Source: Candidatus Saccharicenans subterraneus (GTDB taxonomy: Bacteria > Acidobacteriota > Aminicenantia > Aminicenantales > Saccharicenantaceae). From it: 52,501 nt of DNA. The notes beneath the pieces are model-generated. The model was not told where the DNA came from, did no database searches, and worked only from the letters and a program-made list of their open reading frames with translations. Where the stretch lies: the NCBI GenBank assembly GCA_003426165.1, contig QUAH01000017.1, forward strand, positions 1 to 52,501. The letters are read 5' to 3'. Made by a program: the position numbers and the translations under genes. Shown in pieces: positions 1-7,913 of this stretch (position 1 is the stretch's first letter; every line of letters begins with the position of its first letter).

Positions 1-135
1 CGCTTTTTCAAGTACCAACCTGATAAATCTCCCCGCTTCCTCCACCCCAATCCCTATGGCCGGACTACCACCGCGCCGCTTCCAAACAGACCCATTAGAC
101 TGGATACCATGTCTTGACCGGAATGAAATTTTTAA
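1..135. other. Window edge, no supported gene
   Basis: Frame 1 on the plus strand is open from the edge to a TGA at 115-117 and would encode 38 residues rich in Pro and Arg (ending RLDTMS). It could be the C-terminus of a gene that starts outside the window, but the composition is not clearly protein-like and I cannot name it. A 16-base string here (about 100-115) recurs inverted near the other edge of the window. Confidence 0.3.
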
Positions 136-164
136 TTGACAAAGCCCGCAGTTTGCAATAAAAT
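136..164 (+). promoter_or_regulatory. Sigma70-like promoter for exbD
   Basis: TTGACA at 136-141, a 17-bp spacer and TAAAAT at 159-164. The predicted start of transcription is near 171, leaving a leader of about 23 nt that contains the AAGGAGG ribosome site of exbD. With the terminator at 621-646 this makes exbD a one-gene unit. Confidence 0.7.
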
Positions 165-193
165 CATTTCCTAACAACTTTAAGGAGGAGAGT

Positions 194-580
194 ATGGCGA
201 AAGCAGAACCCAATGTCGTTCCGCTGTGCGATGTCTTACTCGTCTTATTGATCATCTTCATGGTTATCACCCCCATGGTTCAGATGGGCATCGATGCCAA
301 GCTGCCCGAAGTCCAGGCTGAGAGCAAAGGCGGCCAGGACCCCAACGTCATCGTTCTGACCGTTAAGAAAAATGACCAGGTTGAAATACAGAGAAACCCG
401 CTGGAGCTCAGGATGCTCCTGGAAGAGCTGCGTCGTCTGTATGCGGCCCGCCAGGATAAGACCATCTTCATCCGGGCCGATGCCAAGCTGCCCTTCAGCA
501 AGGTCATGGAAGTCATGGATATCTGCAAAGGCGCTGGCGTTGAAACACTGGCTATCATCCCCGAGAAATTCGAAGAGTAA
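194..580 (+). CDS. exbD: ExbD/TolR-family proton-channel subunit
   Basis: A 128-aa inner-membrane protein of the ExbD/TolR family. In this family ExbD/TolR works with ExbB/TolQ to couple proton flow to TonB or Tol energy transfer. The motif NVVPLCDVLLVLLIIFMV at residues 7-24 matches the family pattern NVTPLVDVxLVLLIIFMV. It gives one transmembrane helix with the proton-carrying Asp at residue 13; the remaining ~100 residues form the periplasmic domain. The cytoplasmic N-terminus is unusually short, about six residues before the motif. A strong AAGGAGG lies about 7 nt before ATG. The gene has its own promoter and terminator and no exbB partner within view, although one could lie upstream of the window. 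ExbD versus TolR cannot be decided from sequence alone. Confidence 0.88.
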   Translation: MAKAEPNVVPLCDVLLVLLIIFMVITPMVQMGIDAKLPEVQAESKGGQDPNVIVLTVKKNDQVEIQRNPLELRMLLEELRRLYAARQDKTIFIRADAKLPFSKVMEVMDICKGAGVETLAIIPEKFEE

Positions 581-620
581 TATCCCCCACCGATTTTCCT
601 TTTTTCTTAACCTGAAATGA

Positions 621-646
621 AAAAGGGCCTCGAAAGAGGCCCTTTT
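621..646. terminator. Bidirectional rho-independent terminator
   Basis: A perfect 11-bp stem (621-631 with 636-646) closes a GAAA tetraloop. A run of T follows on the plus strand and a run of A precedes it, so it can work on both strands. It sits between exbD (plus) and the convergent acyl-CoA dehydrogenase (minus), 20 nt beyond the latter's stop codon. Confidence 0.9.
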
Positions 647-665
647 TTTATCTTCCAGAAACCGC

Positions 666-1820
666 TTATTTCCTGATAATCGGTCCGATCACTTCCCGCG
701 AAATCACCAGGCGCTGAATCTCGTTGGTGCCCTCGTAAATCTGGAGCAGCTTGGCGTCGCGGACCAGCTTTTCCACCGGGTAGTCCTTCATGTAGCCGTA
801 GCCACCCAGGATCTGCAGGGCTTCGAGCGAGGCCCACATGGCCAGGTCGGAGCCGAAGCACTTGGCCATAGCCGAGTTCAGCCCGCAGGGTAACCCTTTA
901 TCAACCATCCAGGCCGCCTTCCAGACCAGCAGCCGGGCCGCCTCTATTTCCATGGCCATCTGGGCGATCTTGAAGGCAATGGCCTGGAAGGTGGCGATGG
1001 GCTGACCGAACTGGACCCGGGTCTTGGCATAATCCACGGCGTATTCCAGGGCGGCCCGGGCCAGGCCGACCCCGGCCGCGCCCACGGCCGAGCGGGTGCG
1101 GTCGAAGGTTCTCATGGCAATCAGGAAGCCCTGGCCCACCCGGCCGATGATGTTCTCGGCCGGCACCCGGACGTCCTCGAAGAAAATCTCGGCGGTGTTG
1201 GAGGCCCGGTGACCCATCTTGTCTTCAACCTTGCCGATGGTCACCCCGGGTGTTTCCTTGGGCACCAGGAAGGCGGTGATACCGCGGGCTCCCTTCTCCG
1301 GGGCGGCATTGGCAAAGACCACGTACAGGCTGGCCACCCCGCCGTTGGTGATGAAACACTTGGAACCGTTGATTACGTAATCGGAGCCATCTTTTCTGGC
1401 AATAGTCTTGATGGCCGAGGTATCTGAGCCCGCTTCCCTTTCGGTCAGGCAGTAGGAAGCAAAGGCCATTTTGCGGGTAAAGGGCGTCAGGAATTTCTGT
1501 TTCTGCTCTTCGCTGCCGAACAGGATGATTGGAGTGAAGGCCAGGGAGTTGGCCATCATGGTGGTGTACATGCCGGCGCAGCCCCAGGCCAGCTCTTCTG
1601 AAATTATGGCCACTTCCAGGTCGCTCAACCCGCCGCCGCCGTATTCCACCGGAACGTTGCAGGTCAGGAAACCGGCCTCAAAGGCCTTCTGCATGACCTC
1701 TTCCGGGAATTTCTCTTCCCGGTCGTAGAGGGCGGCTTTGGGCCGCATCTCCTTTTCGGCAAAGAAATGGGCCATGTCCTGCAAAGCCTTAAGTTCTTCG
1801 GTAAGCTCAAAGGAAATCAC
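666..1820 (-). CDS. Acyl-CoA dehydrogenase
   Basis: A 384-aa FAD flavoenzyme that forms the alpha,beta double bond of acyl-CoA thioesters and passes electrons to ETF. The length is typical of short/medium-chain family members. Seen directly: the flavin/substrate region CLTEREAGSDTSA, the segment GGYGYMKDYPVEKLVRDAK, and IYEGTNEIQR, whose Glu (about residue 360) is the usual catalytic base. The acyl chain length cannot be read from sequence. Two in-frame GTG codons are possible starts, 1830-1832 and 1818-1820. I chose the inner one because GAGG lies about 6 nt before it and the protein then begins MISFELTEEL, as relatives do. A strong promoter at 1868-1896 drives the gene, and it ends at a hairpin terminator. 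No ETF or other beta-oxidation genes are adjacent. Confidence 0.93.
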   Translation of the reverse strand: MISFELTEELKALQDMAHFFAEKEMRPKAALYDREEKFPEEVMQKAFEAGFLTCNVPVEYGGGGLSDLEVAIISEELAWGCAGMYTTMMANSLAFTPIILFGSEEQKQKFLTPFTRKMAFASYCLTEREAGSDTSAIKTIARKDGSDYVINGSKCFITNGGVASLYVVFANAAPEKGARGITAFLVPKETPGVTIGKVEDKMGHRASNTAEIFFEDVRVPAENIIGRVGQGFLIAMRTFDRTRSAVGAAGVGLARAALEYAVDYAKTRVQFGQPIATFQAIAFKIAQMAMEIEAARLLVWKAAWMVDKGLPCGLNSAMAKCFGSDLAMWASLEALQILGGYGYMKDYPVEKLVRDAKLLQIYEGTNEIQRLVISREVIGPIIRK

Positions 1821-1867
1821 ATCGCACCTCACTTCTATGTAAATTTATAAAGCCCTGATGATGAGCT

Positions 1868-1896
1868 TTTATAGTTTATCGGCCGCCTTTTGTCAA
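1868..1896 (-). promoter_or_regulatory. Sigma70-like promoter for acyl-CoA dehydrogenase
   Basis: On the minus strand, TTGACA (complement of 1891-1896), a 17-bp spacer and TATAAA (complement of 1868-1873). This leaves a leader of about 40 nt before the GTG start. The rest of the 1833-2070 gap shows no gene. Confidence 0.75.
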
Positions 1897-2070
1897 ATGC
1901 GTGGATCCGGCCCGCGCGGCCAGGACAACCGGCAGGCGTCTTAAAAAATCTGGCCTGTGCCGTGTGGAAAAACCGGCAGTAAAAGTTCCGGGTCAGTCCC
2001 CGAAACCGGCACCGGCAACCACCGGGCTTTTTTCAACCCGTGTCCGCCTTTCCACTCTGGCCAGGAGCAA

Positions 2071-2099
2071 TTGAAAAATGCCGGCGGTTGTTATATAAA
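2071..2099 (+). promoter_or_regulatory. Sigma70-like promoter for DUF1015 gene
   Basis: TTGAAA at 2071-2076, a 17-bp spacer, and TATAAA at 2094-2099. The leader would be about 32 nt and contains AAAGGA before the ATG at 2138. Confidence 0.65.
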
Positions 2100-2137
2100 A
2101 AAACTTCATATTTCTGAAACCGGAAAGGATTCACAAG

Positions 2138-3481
2138 ATGAGAATTTTTGGTTCGCTCGGAATGGCCATCCCGGAAATCCTGCTCCCGGCCGAGGGCCTG
2201 GACCTTCAGAAATGGGCGGTGATTGCCTGCGACCAGTACACCTCGGAACCGGAATACTGGAAAAGAGTGGAAGAGCTGGTCGGGGAAGCTCCGTCCACCC
2301 TGCACCTGATCTACCCCGAAGTTTACCTGAACTCACCGGATAAAGAGGCGCGCATCGCCAGGATCCAGGCCGCCATGAAGGACTACCTGGGCCGCGGGCT
2401 CTTCCGGGAGGTATCCGGAATGATTTACGTCGAGCGGGAAACCGCCCATGGCTGGCGACGGGGACTTCTCTTCTGCCTGGATCTGGAAGCCTACGATTAC
2501 AATCCCAGGGCCAGCAGCCTCATCCGGGCCACCGAAGGCACCATCATCGAAAGAATCCCGCCCCGGGTGAAGATAAGAGAAGGAGCGGTTCTGGAAGTCC
2601 CTCATATCATGATTCTTATTGATGACCCGGGCCACCTGGTCATTGGCCCGGCCGCCGACCACAGCCGGGAACTGAGCAAACTTTACGAGTTCGAGCTGAT
2701 GTTTAACTCCGGCCGGCTGCGCGGCTTCCTGGTCGACCGGACCGAGGTGGAAAGAATGGTCATGGACGGCCTGTCCCGCCTGGCCAGCCCGGAAGAATTC
2801 CAGAAAAAGTACGGGTTGCCGGAGAGGACTCCCCTGCTGCTGTTCGCCGTGGGCGACGGCAACCACTCCCTGGCCACGGCCAAGACCATATGGGAAAGGA
2901 CCAAGGCTGCGGCCCGAAACCCGGAAGACCTGAAAAACTCTCCGCTGCGTTATGCCCTGGTGGAGGTGGTCAATCTCCACGACGAGTCCCTGGTCTTCGA
3001 GCCTATTCACCGGGTGCTGTTTGAGGTGCGCCGGCCGGACAACCTGGTCCCGAACCTGGTGGAGTTCTTCAACGGCCGGGTGGAACTGCGGGAACACCAC
3101 GACTTTGAAGAAATGAAACAGGCAGTCAATGCCCGCCGGAACCAGGAACAGATAGCCGGACTGGTCGGGCAGAACAGCTTCCAGTCCATAAGGTTCCTGC
3201 AACCAAAACACAACCTGACGGTGGGTAGCCTCCAGGCCTTCCTGGATGATTACCTGAAGAAGAAGGAAGCTTCCGGCCTGGATTACGTTCACGGCGACGA
3301 CTCGCTGCTGAACCTCAGCCGCCAGAAACCCGGGAACCTGGGTTTTTACCTTCCGGCCATGGACAAGTGCCAGCTTTTCCCCACGGTCATCCTGGACGGG
3401 GCCCTGCCCCGCAAGACTTTCTCCATGGGCGAGGCCTGGGAAAAGCGGTTCTACCTGGAAGCCAGAAAGCTTACCGGCTGA
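2138..3481 (+). CDS. DUF1015 family protein
   Basis: A 447-aa soluble protein that looks like the DUF1015 (COG4198) family, which is widespread in anaerobes and has no settled biochemical function. Recognised by the N-terminal stretch PAEGLDLQKWAVIACDQYTSEPEYW, here cited as residues about 17-41, and by the conserved segment FAVGDGNHSLATAK near residue 237. The length is close to the family norm. No signal peptide or membrane helix is visible. The ATG follows AAAGGA by about 9 nt. The gene has its own promoter and no co-directional neighbour, so genomic context says nothing about its role. Relatives are sometimes found near serine-metabolism genes; nothing of that kind is seen here. Confidence 0.85.
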   Translation: MRIFGSLGMAIPEILLPAEGLDLQKWAVIACDQYTSEPEYWKRVEELVGEAPSTLHLIYPEVYLNSPDKEARIARIQAAMKDYLGRGLFREVSGMIYVERETAHGWRRGLLFCLDLEAYDYNPRASSLIRATEGTIIERIPPRVKIREGAVLEVPHIMILIDDPGHLVIGPAADHSRELSKLYEFELMFNSGRLRGFLVDRTEVERMVMDGLSRLASPEEFQKKYGLPERTPLLLFAVGDGNHSLATAKTIWERTKAAARNPEDLKNSPLRYALVEVVNLHDESLVFEPIHRVLFEVRRPDNLVPNLVEFFNGRVELREHHDFEEMKQAVNARRNQEQIAGLVGQNSFQSIRFLQPKHNLTVGSLQAFLDDYLKKKEASGLDYVHGDDSLLNLSRQKPGNLGFYLPAMDKCQLFPTVILDGALPRKTFSMGEAWEKRFYLEARKLTG

Positions 3482-3690
3482 GCCAGGCCCATAAGGGAAA
3501 AAGGCGGCGGGCCGAAAATATCCATAAATTCTCCCGGGCGCTGGCTGGCAGGAAAATAATCGTAAATTACTTCAGGGCCACGATCATCATTTTTTAACTC
3601 ATTCAGTTCTTGAGGCCGGGCTATAACTTCTCGATACGGTGCGGGCCTAAGAGAACTGGCCGGGATTTCACGGGGCAAGACCCGGGGCTG

Positions 3691-3714
3691 ATATATGAAT
3701 GACCATTCATATAT
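3691..3714. promoter_or_regulatory. Perfect palindrome, TetR-operator-like
   Basis: Arms ATATATGAATG (3691-3701) and CATTCATATAT (3704-3714) are perfect 11-bp inverted repeats around the dinucleotide AC. The core TGAATG-AC-CATTCA resembles operators of TetR-family regulators such as Bacillus FadR. It lies in the 300-bp gap 3482-3781 between two convergent gene ends, where no promoter or regulator gene is evident. The rest of that gap shows no gene. Confidence 0.5.
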
Positions 3715-3781
3715 TAGAGTCCGGGCAGCCTCGGCCGGAAGCCAATCGGGGCTTAATTAATTAGCGGTAATGGAGAGGCGC

Positions 3782-4489
3782 TCAATCTAACTGAGCCAGC
3801 AGCTGAGAAGACTGGAGCTTCGGCCAGAGGATTTCCGGCCTGGTCTCCCGGTCGACCTTCAGGCTTATAACCGGAACTTCAGACTGGCGGAAATATTCCA
3901 GAAGCGGCCCGGTCTTTTCCTGGTAAAGGCGGTAGCGGCGGACAATGACCTCCAGCCGGTCATCCTCGCGCCCCTGACGTTCCCCGTCGAGGTTGGCCAG
4001 GATTCTTCTCACGGCCACGTCCTCGGGACAGTCAAGGCTTACCACCAGGGCGATGGTCAAAATATCTTCCAGCCAGCCCAGCTGGGCCCGGTGACGCGGC
4101 AACCCGTTAAGTACCAGGATATCGTCTTCACCGATCGTGTTTTTTTCGAGGAAATGGCGGACAATTTTTCTGACCAGCTCCCGGTCAGCCTCTTCAAACA
4201 GGCTGGCCGTTTCCACCGATTGCCTGATCCGCTCCAGTTCCTGCCGGCTGAAATGGCCGGCTGCGGCCAGGCCGGCTTCTCCTTCCTGCCCTGATGTTTC
4301 TTTTTTTCCTGCTCCCTTTTCAGCCTGGCTGCCGGACCCGGCCGCGGAATGCTCCTTGAGTATTTCCCGGAGCTCCCGGCCGAAATCAAGATGACAGAAC
4401 CTTTTCCCGGCGATGGATTGTTCCTGGAGGTAATCTCCGAGCGGACTCTTACCGGCACCGGGTGGGCCTATTAAAAGAAGTGCTTTCAT
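3782..4489 (-). CDS. P-loop nucleoside-monophosphate-kinase-like protein
   Basis: A 235-aa protein of the adenylate-kinase fold. The Walker A loop GPPGAGKS is at residues 8-15. Further signs are LNGLPRHRAQ, where adenylate kinases have the NMP-binding GxPR segment, and a C-terminal DDRLEVIVRRYRLYQEKTGP helix typical of the family. Residues about 48-80 are an unusual Gly/Ala/Glu/Lys-rich low-complexity insertion where adenylate kinase has the AMP-binding helices, so the true acceptor is uncertain and it may not be the housekeeping Adk. The ATG at 4487-4489 was preferred to the in-frame TTG just before it. No clear ribosome site is present, and only 17 nt separate this start from the 3' end of tRNA-Arg on the same strand. 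Confidence 0.75.
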   Translation of the reverse strand: MKALLLIGPPGAGKSPLGDYLQEQSIAGKRFCHLDFGRELREILKEHSAAGSGSQAEKGAGKKETSGQEGEAGLAAAGHFSRQELERIRQSVETASLFEEADRELVRKIVRHFLEKNTIGEDDILVLNGLPRHRAQLGWLEDILTIALVVSLDCPEDVAVRRILANLDGERQGREDDRLEVIVRRYRLYQEKTGPLLEYFRQSEVPVISLKVDRETRPEILWPKLQSSQLLAQLD

Positions 4490-4506
4490 CAAGCGGAGAT
4501 GAAGAG

Positions 4507-4580
4507 TGCGCCCGGCAGGGCTCGAACCTGCGGCCTACTGATTCGTAGTCAGTCGCTCTATCCAACTGAGCTACGGGCGC
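4507..4580 (-). tRNA. tRNA-Arg (anticodon ACG)
   Basis: Reading the minus strand: acceptor stem GCGCCCG/CGGGCGC with discriminator A, D arm GCTC-loop-GAGC, anticodon stem ACTGA/TCAGT around loop CTACGAA, and T arm GCAGG-TTCGAGC-CCTGC. The anticodon ACG, read as ICG after deamination, serves CGN arginine codons. CCA is not encoded. It lies between the alcohol dehydrogenase and the kinase gene on the same strand, with no visible terminator on either side. Confidence 0.96.
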
Positions 4581-4633
4581 ATAGCGAAAATCTATTAAAT
4601 ATTATCTTACCGGGACAGATTTTTCAACCGGCC

Positions 4634-5635
4634 TCAGCCAATTTTAAGAACGGCCGCCCCGTTGACCAGGCTGTGCTTGACTTCATAGAGGGCCCGGTTA
4701 GCTTCTTCCAGGGGGTAAATTTTGACTTCGGTCTGGATGGGGATGTCGGCCGCCATCTTCAGGAACTCGACTCCGTCCTGCCTGGTGGCGTTGGCCACGC
4801 TCTTCAGGCATTTTTCGTGGTAAAGTTCGCTTTCATAATTAATTTCAGGAATCGGGCTCATGTATATTCCGGCCAGGGCCACGGTCCCGCCGCGGTCCAC
4901 CGCTCTCAGGGCCAGGCGGGCCACTTCTCCGGCCGGGGCAAAAACAATGGCGGAATCCAGTTTCTCCGGTGGAAGCTCATCGGGTTTCCTGGCCCAGCAG
5001 GCTCCCAGTTCCAGGGCGTGTTGCCGGTGTTCCTGGCTTCGGGAAAAAACGTAAACCCGGCAGTTCCAGTGCCTGGCCACCTGGATGGTGACGTGGGCCG
5101 AGGCCCCGAAACCGTACAGCCCCAGTTTCTGCCCGGGCTTGATGCGGCTCAGCCGGAGCGCCCGGTAGCCGATGATGCCGGCACAGAGCAGCGGGGCGGC
5201 CTGCTCGTCGGGGAAATTTTCGGGCAGCTCGTAGGCAAAGTCTTCGGGAGCGACCAGGTACTCGGCATAACCGCCGTCAACCTGGTAGCCGGTAAACCTG
5301 GCTTCCAGGCACAGGTTCTCCAGCCCCCGGCGGCAGAAGCCACAGTGGCCGCAGGCGCTGTACAACCAGGCCACGCCGACCCGGTCCCCCTTCCTGAAAA
5401 GTTCGGCCCCCTCTCCCTTTTGCTCCACCACCCCGACCACCTGGTGCCCTGGAATTCTCGGCAGCGGCACTTCCGGCAACTCCCCCTCCACCGTGTGCAG
5501 GTCGGTATGGCAGACGCCGCAGTAATTGACCTTTATCAGGATTTGGCCGGGCCCGGGATGCGGGCGGTCGACTTCCTGCAGTTGCAACGGATTTTCCTCA
5601 ACGGGTTTGAACCCGGAAACAACCATGGCTCGCAC
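4634..5635 (-). CDS. Zinc-dependent alcohol dehydrogenase
   Basis: A 333-aa medium-chain dehydrogenase/reductase that interconverts alcohols and aldehydes with NAD(P). Catalytic zinc ligands are seen in CGVCHTDLH and PGHQVVG. The four structural-zinc cysteines are in CGHCGFCRRGLENLC. The nucleotide-binding segment is GLYGFGASAHVTIQVA, slightly atypical of GxGxxG. The protein resembles the AdhA-like subfamily (TIGR02822 type). The start was set at the GTG of 5633-5635 because AGGAGG lies exactly 6 nt upstream; a longer reading frame would place that ribosome site inside the gene. It follows the RNase H/TPR gene by 116 nt and precedes tRNA-Arg by 53 nt, all on the minus strand, so co-transcription is possible. 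The physiological substrate cannot be inferred. Confidence 0.92.
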   Translation of the reverse strand: MRAMVVSGFKPVEENPLQLQEVDRPHPGPGQILIKVNYCGVCHTDLHTVEGELPEVPLPRIPGHQVVGVVEQKGEGAELFRKGDRVGVAWLYSACGHCGFCRRGLENLCLEARFTGYQVDGGYAEYLVAPEDFAYELPENFPDEQAAPLLCAGIIGYRALRLSRIKPGQKLGLYGFGASAHVTIQVARHWNCRVYVFSRSQEHRQHALELGACWARKPDELPPEKLDSAIVFAPAGEVARLALRAVDRGGTVALAGIYMSPIPEINYESELYHEKCLKSVANATRQDGVEFLKMAADIPIQTEVKIYPLEEANRALYEVKHSLVNGAAVLKIG

Positions 5636-5751
5636 CGCCAACCTCCTTGTCAAGGACTGAGCCGGGTGAAGACCTGACCGGTCAAGCGGGCTTCCTGTCC
5701 CTGCCAGAACCTAACTGCCCTTCCCCGCTTCAGTCCAAGACCGGCCGGGGC

Positions 5752-7086
5752 TCAGGACCTGTCTGGCCTGGTGGACTTCAGCCTGCTGACCTTGTTATTG
5801 AGGCGCTCCACCCTTTTCTCGAAGTCCCGTTCGTACTTTAAGTCACGCCCCCGGGACAGGGCCAGCCCGTCCAGGGCATACTTCAGGGCCTCCTCCGGGT
5901 CTTTCCGGTGATGTTCATAGTAGATGGCCAGCTCCCGGAAGCATTCCAGGTCCTCGCTGTTTTCCAGGAGGTTCTGCCAGAGCTCGATCGATTTCTCCCA
6001 CTTCTTCTGTCGCTTGAAATACTGGGCCAGGTTTTTCCGGACCCTGGCCGAGACCGGCTCCGGCAGGTTTTTATCCAGGGCCTTTTCATAGTAGGCGATT
6101 GACCTTTCCACCTGGCCGGCCCGCTCCAGGATCTTACCCACCCCCAGTAGCTCGGTAGCCTCGATGTCCACCTCATCCTGTTCCAGGGTCCGGGCCACCA
6201 GCAGGGAGCCGGCCACCACCACTCCGTAGAGAGACATCAGGTCTTCCTGGTTGTGGTAGAAAATCGGTTCGACCAGCGAGAAGTCCCCGGTCCTCAGGTA
6301 TTGAAAATACCGCCAGGGAATCTCCTCGGAGGGGATGTCCTCGGCCCGGTCCACCCCCAGGTGGTTAAGGGCCAGCTCGTACAGGCGGCAGCTTTCATAC
6401 CTGTGCTTCCAAAGGTGCCGGGCCGTGTACAGGAAATCGAGGTGGGGCAGGCCTGTCAGGACCAGCCGCATCCGGTTCAGGGTAAACCGGGTCTCCAGGA
6501 GGGGCAGGTCAAAGCCCTTGCCGTTGTAGGAAACGACCGAGGTGAATTTTTTTTCTTCCAGGAGCTGCCTCAGGTCCTCCAGCATCCGGCCCTCGGCCGC
6601 CAGGTCGTTCAGGAAATACTGGACTATCTTCAGGTTATCATTCTCGAAAAAGCCCAGGCCGACCAGGAAGGGCACGGTCCCGGTGCCACCGGCCAGCCCG
6701 GTGGTCTCCAGGTCGATAAAGACTGCCCCGGACAGTGACAGGCTTTCAAATTCCCGGTCCCTGGCCAGGACGGCCAGGACCTGGCCGGGAATATTCAGGC
6801 CCAGCGACAGCGGAATCTGTCCGTAACGGGCCCCGAGGTGGTAAGAGTTTTCCAGGATGAGAAACGGCTGGCTGCTTCCCCCCCGGCCTGGCCGTTCCCC
6901 GGGCAGGATGGTCTTCCCTTCCGGTTCTTTCTTCTGCTTCCTGGAAATTTCCAGCAGCTTTTCCAGTTTCTCCCGCGTGGTCAGGTTTTGCCGGGAATTG
7001 AGCTCCTGCCAGATGGCCTTGACCTTATCCGGAGACTGGCCCCTGGCCTTCTTCCTTAGCGATTCCCTGAGGTCATCTATATCCAT
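5752..7086 (-). CDS. YprB-like RNase H-fold exonuclease with TPR tail
   Basis: A 444-aa cytoplasmic protein. Residues about 120-300 form an RNase H-like 3'-5' exonuclease domain of the YprB type: DLETTGL at 125-131 (metal-binding Asp and Glu), SYNGKGFDLP near 190, and HNQEDL near 285, the HNxxD-type third motif. Residues about 320-430 carry tetratricopeptide-like helical pairs (for example GQVERSIAYYEKALDKN). The first 80 residues are charged and probably helical or disordered. The substrate is unknown; relatives are assumed to act on nucleic acid. A TATAAT (complement of 7115-7120) lies about 30 nt upstream of the ATG but has no good -35. The gene probably heads a minus-strand unit with the alcohol dehydrogenase. 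Confidence 0.85.
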   Translation of the reverse strand: MDIDDLRESLRKKARGQSPDKVKAIWQELNSRQNLTTREKLEKLLEISRKQKKEPEGKTILPGERPGRGGSSQPFLILENSYHLGARYGQIPLSLGLNIPGQVLAVLARDREFESLSLSGAVFIDLETTGLAGGTGTVPFLVGLGFFENDNLKIVQYFLNDLAAEGRMLEDLRQLLEEKKFTSVVSYNGKGFDLPLLETRFTLNRMRLVLTGLPHLDFLYTARHLWKHRYESCRLYELALNHLGVDRAEDIPSEEIPWRYFQYLRTGDFSLVEPIFYHNQEDLMSLYGVVVAGSLLVARTLEQDEVDIEATELLGVGKILERAGQVERSIAYYEKALDKNLPEPVSARVRKNLAQYFKRQKKWEKSIELWQNLLENSEDLECFRELAIYYEHHRKDPEEALKYALDGLALSRGRDLKYERDFEKRVERLNNKVSRLKSTRPDRS

Positions 7087-7181
7087 CGTGGCTCTTCTCT
7101 TTCTGGCTTACCTAATTATACTCCATCGGCCGGGATTATCATCCCCGCGGACGGGCCCGGGGCAAAATTTTTGAGCGGCGG

Positions 7182-7601
7182 CTATTCTCCCACGAACTGC
7201 AGAAGGACATTCCGGCTCCTCGGCCGGTTGTCAAAATCAACCAGGACGATCTGCTGCCAGGTGCCCAGCTGCAACCGGCCCCCGGCAAAGGGCACCATGA
7301 GCGAGGGCCCGAGGAGCGAAGCCCGCAGGTGGGAAAAGCCGTTGGCATCGCCCCAGGTTTCATCGTGATGGTAGCTGCGGTTTGATGGCACCAGTTTTTC
7401 CAGGAGTTCCGGCAGGTCCCGGACCAGCCCGGGCTCATATTCCATGGTGGTGACCCCGGCCGTCGAGCCCTGGACAAAAACCAGGGCCTGTCCCTCCTTC
7501 AGGCCACTGGCCTCAAGCCTGCGCTCCACTTCCGGGGTCAGGTCCTGGATATCATTGTGCCCGCGGGTTGAAATGGTAATTACTTCCTGGACAATTCTCA
7601 T
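7182..7601 (-). CDS. YjbQ/UPF0047 family protein
   Basis: A 139-aa protein of the UPF0047/YjbQ family. The family is small and often annotated as secondary thiamine-phosphate synthase, from complementation work in E. coli; the true role is unsettled. The conserved histidine-rich segment SYHHDETWGDANGFSHLRAS and the C-terminal GTWQQIVLVDFD are both present. A longer in-frame start exists at 7691, but the internal ATG at 7599-7601 is right: GGGAG lies 6 nt upstream, the promoter at 7620-7648 overlaps the longer version, and homologues start at this point. Expressed alone from its own promoter. Confidence 0.9.
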   Translation of the reverse strand: MRIVQEVITISTRGHNDIQDLTPEVERRLEASGLKEGQALVFVQGSTAGVTTMEYEPGLVRDLPELLEKLVPSNRSYHHDETWGDANGFSHLRASLLGPSLMVPFAGGRLQLGTWQQIVLVDFDNRPRSRNVLLQFVGE

Positions 7602-7619
7602 CTCTCGCTCCCGCTCTTT

Positions 7620-7648
7620 AATATAAACCATCCGGGACGAGGTTTCAA
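7620..7648 (-). promoter_or_regulatory. Sigma70-like promoter for YjbQ gene
   Basis: On the minus strand, TTGAAA (complement of 7643-7648), a 17-bp spacer, TATATT (complement of 7620-7625). The leader would be about 12 nt. The remaining gap up to 7913 holds no gene. It does contain distant inverted copies of TCCAGAC (about 7784) and GTCTGGA (about 7850) upstream of rhaB, of unknown meaning. Confidence 0.6.
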
Positions 7649-7913
7649 AAAATCGCGGCCACAATGCACCATTTTTCATTATTATTCTCACTTTCCTCTG
7701 CGCGGGAATACTTTTCAGACAACACCTTCCAGTTCAGAGCAGAGGCGCCCGGGTCAGGCTACCATCAAGAGCCGGATTCAGAGTCCAGACATCCAGGCGC
7801 TCAGAATTAAGAGCCGATCTTACCCGGGCCGCATGAATTTGAAACCTGAGTCTGGATTATTCCGGGCCAATGCGGTTAAAATTAGGTCTTGAAAAAAATT
7901 GAAAGGCAATTTC

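Noticed and set aside
607..861. Open frame overlapping the 3' end of the acyl-CoA dehydrogenase
   Set aside because: It crosses the terminator hairpin and lies in another frame of a well-supported gene.
3451..3678. 75-codon minus-strand frame in the convergent gap
   Set aside because: Overlaps the end of the DUF1015 gene, and lacks a ribosome site and protein-like composition.
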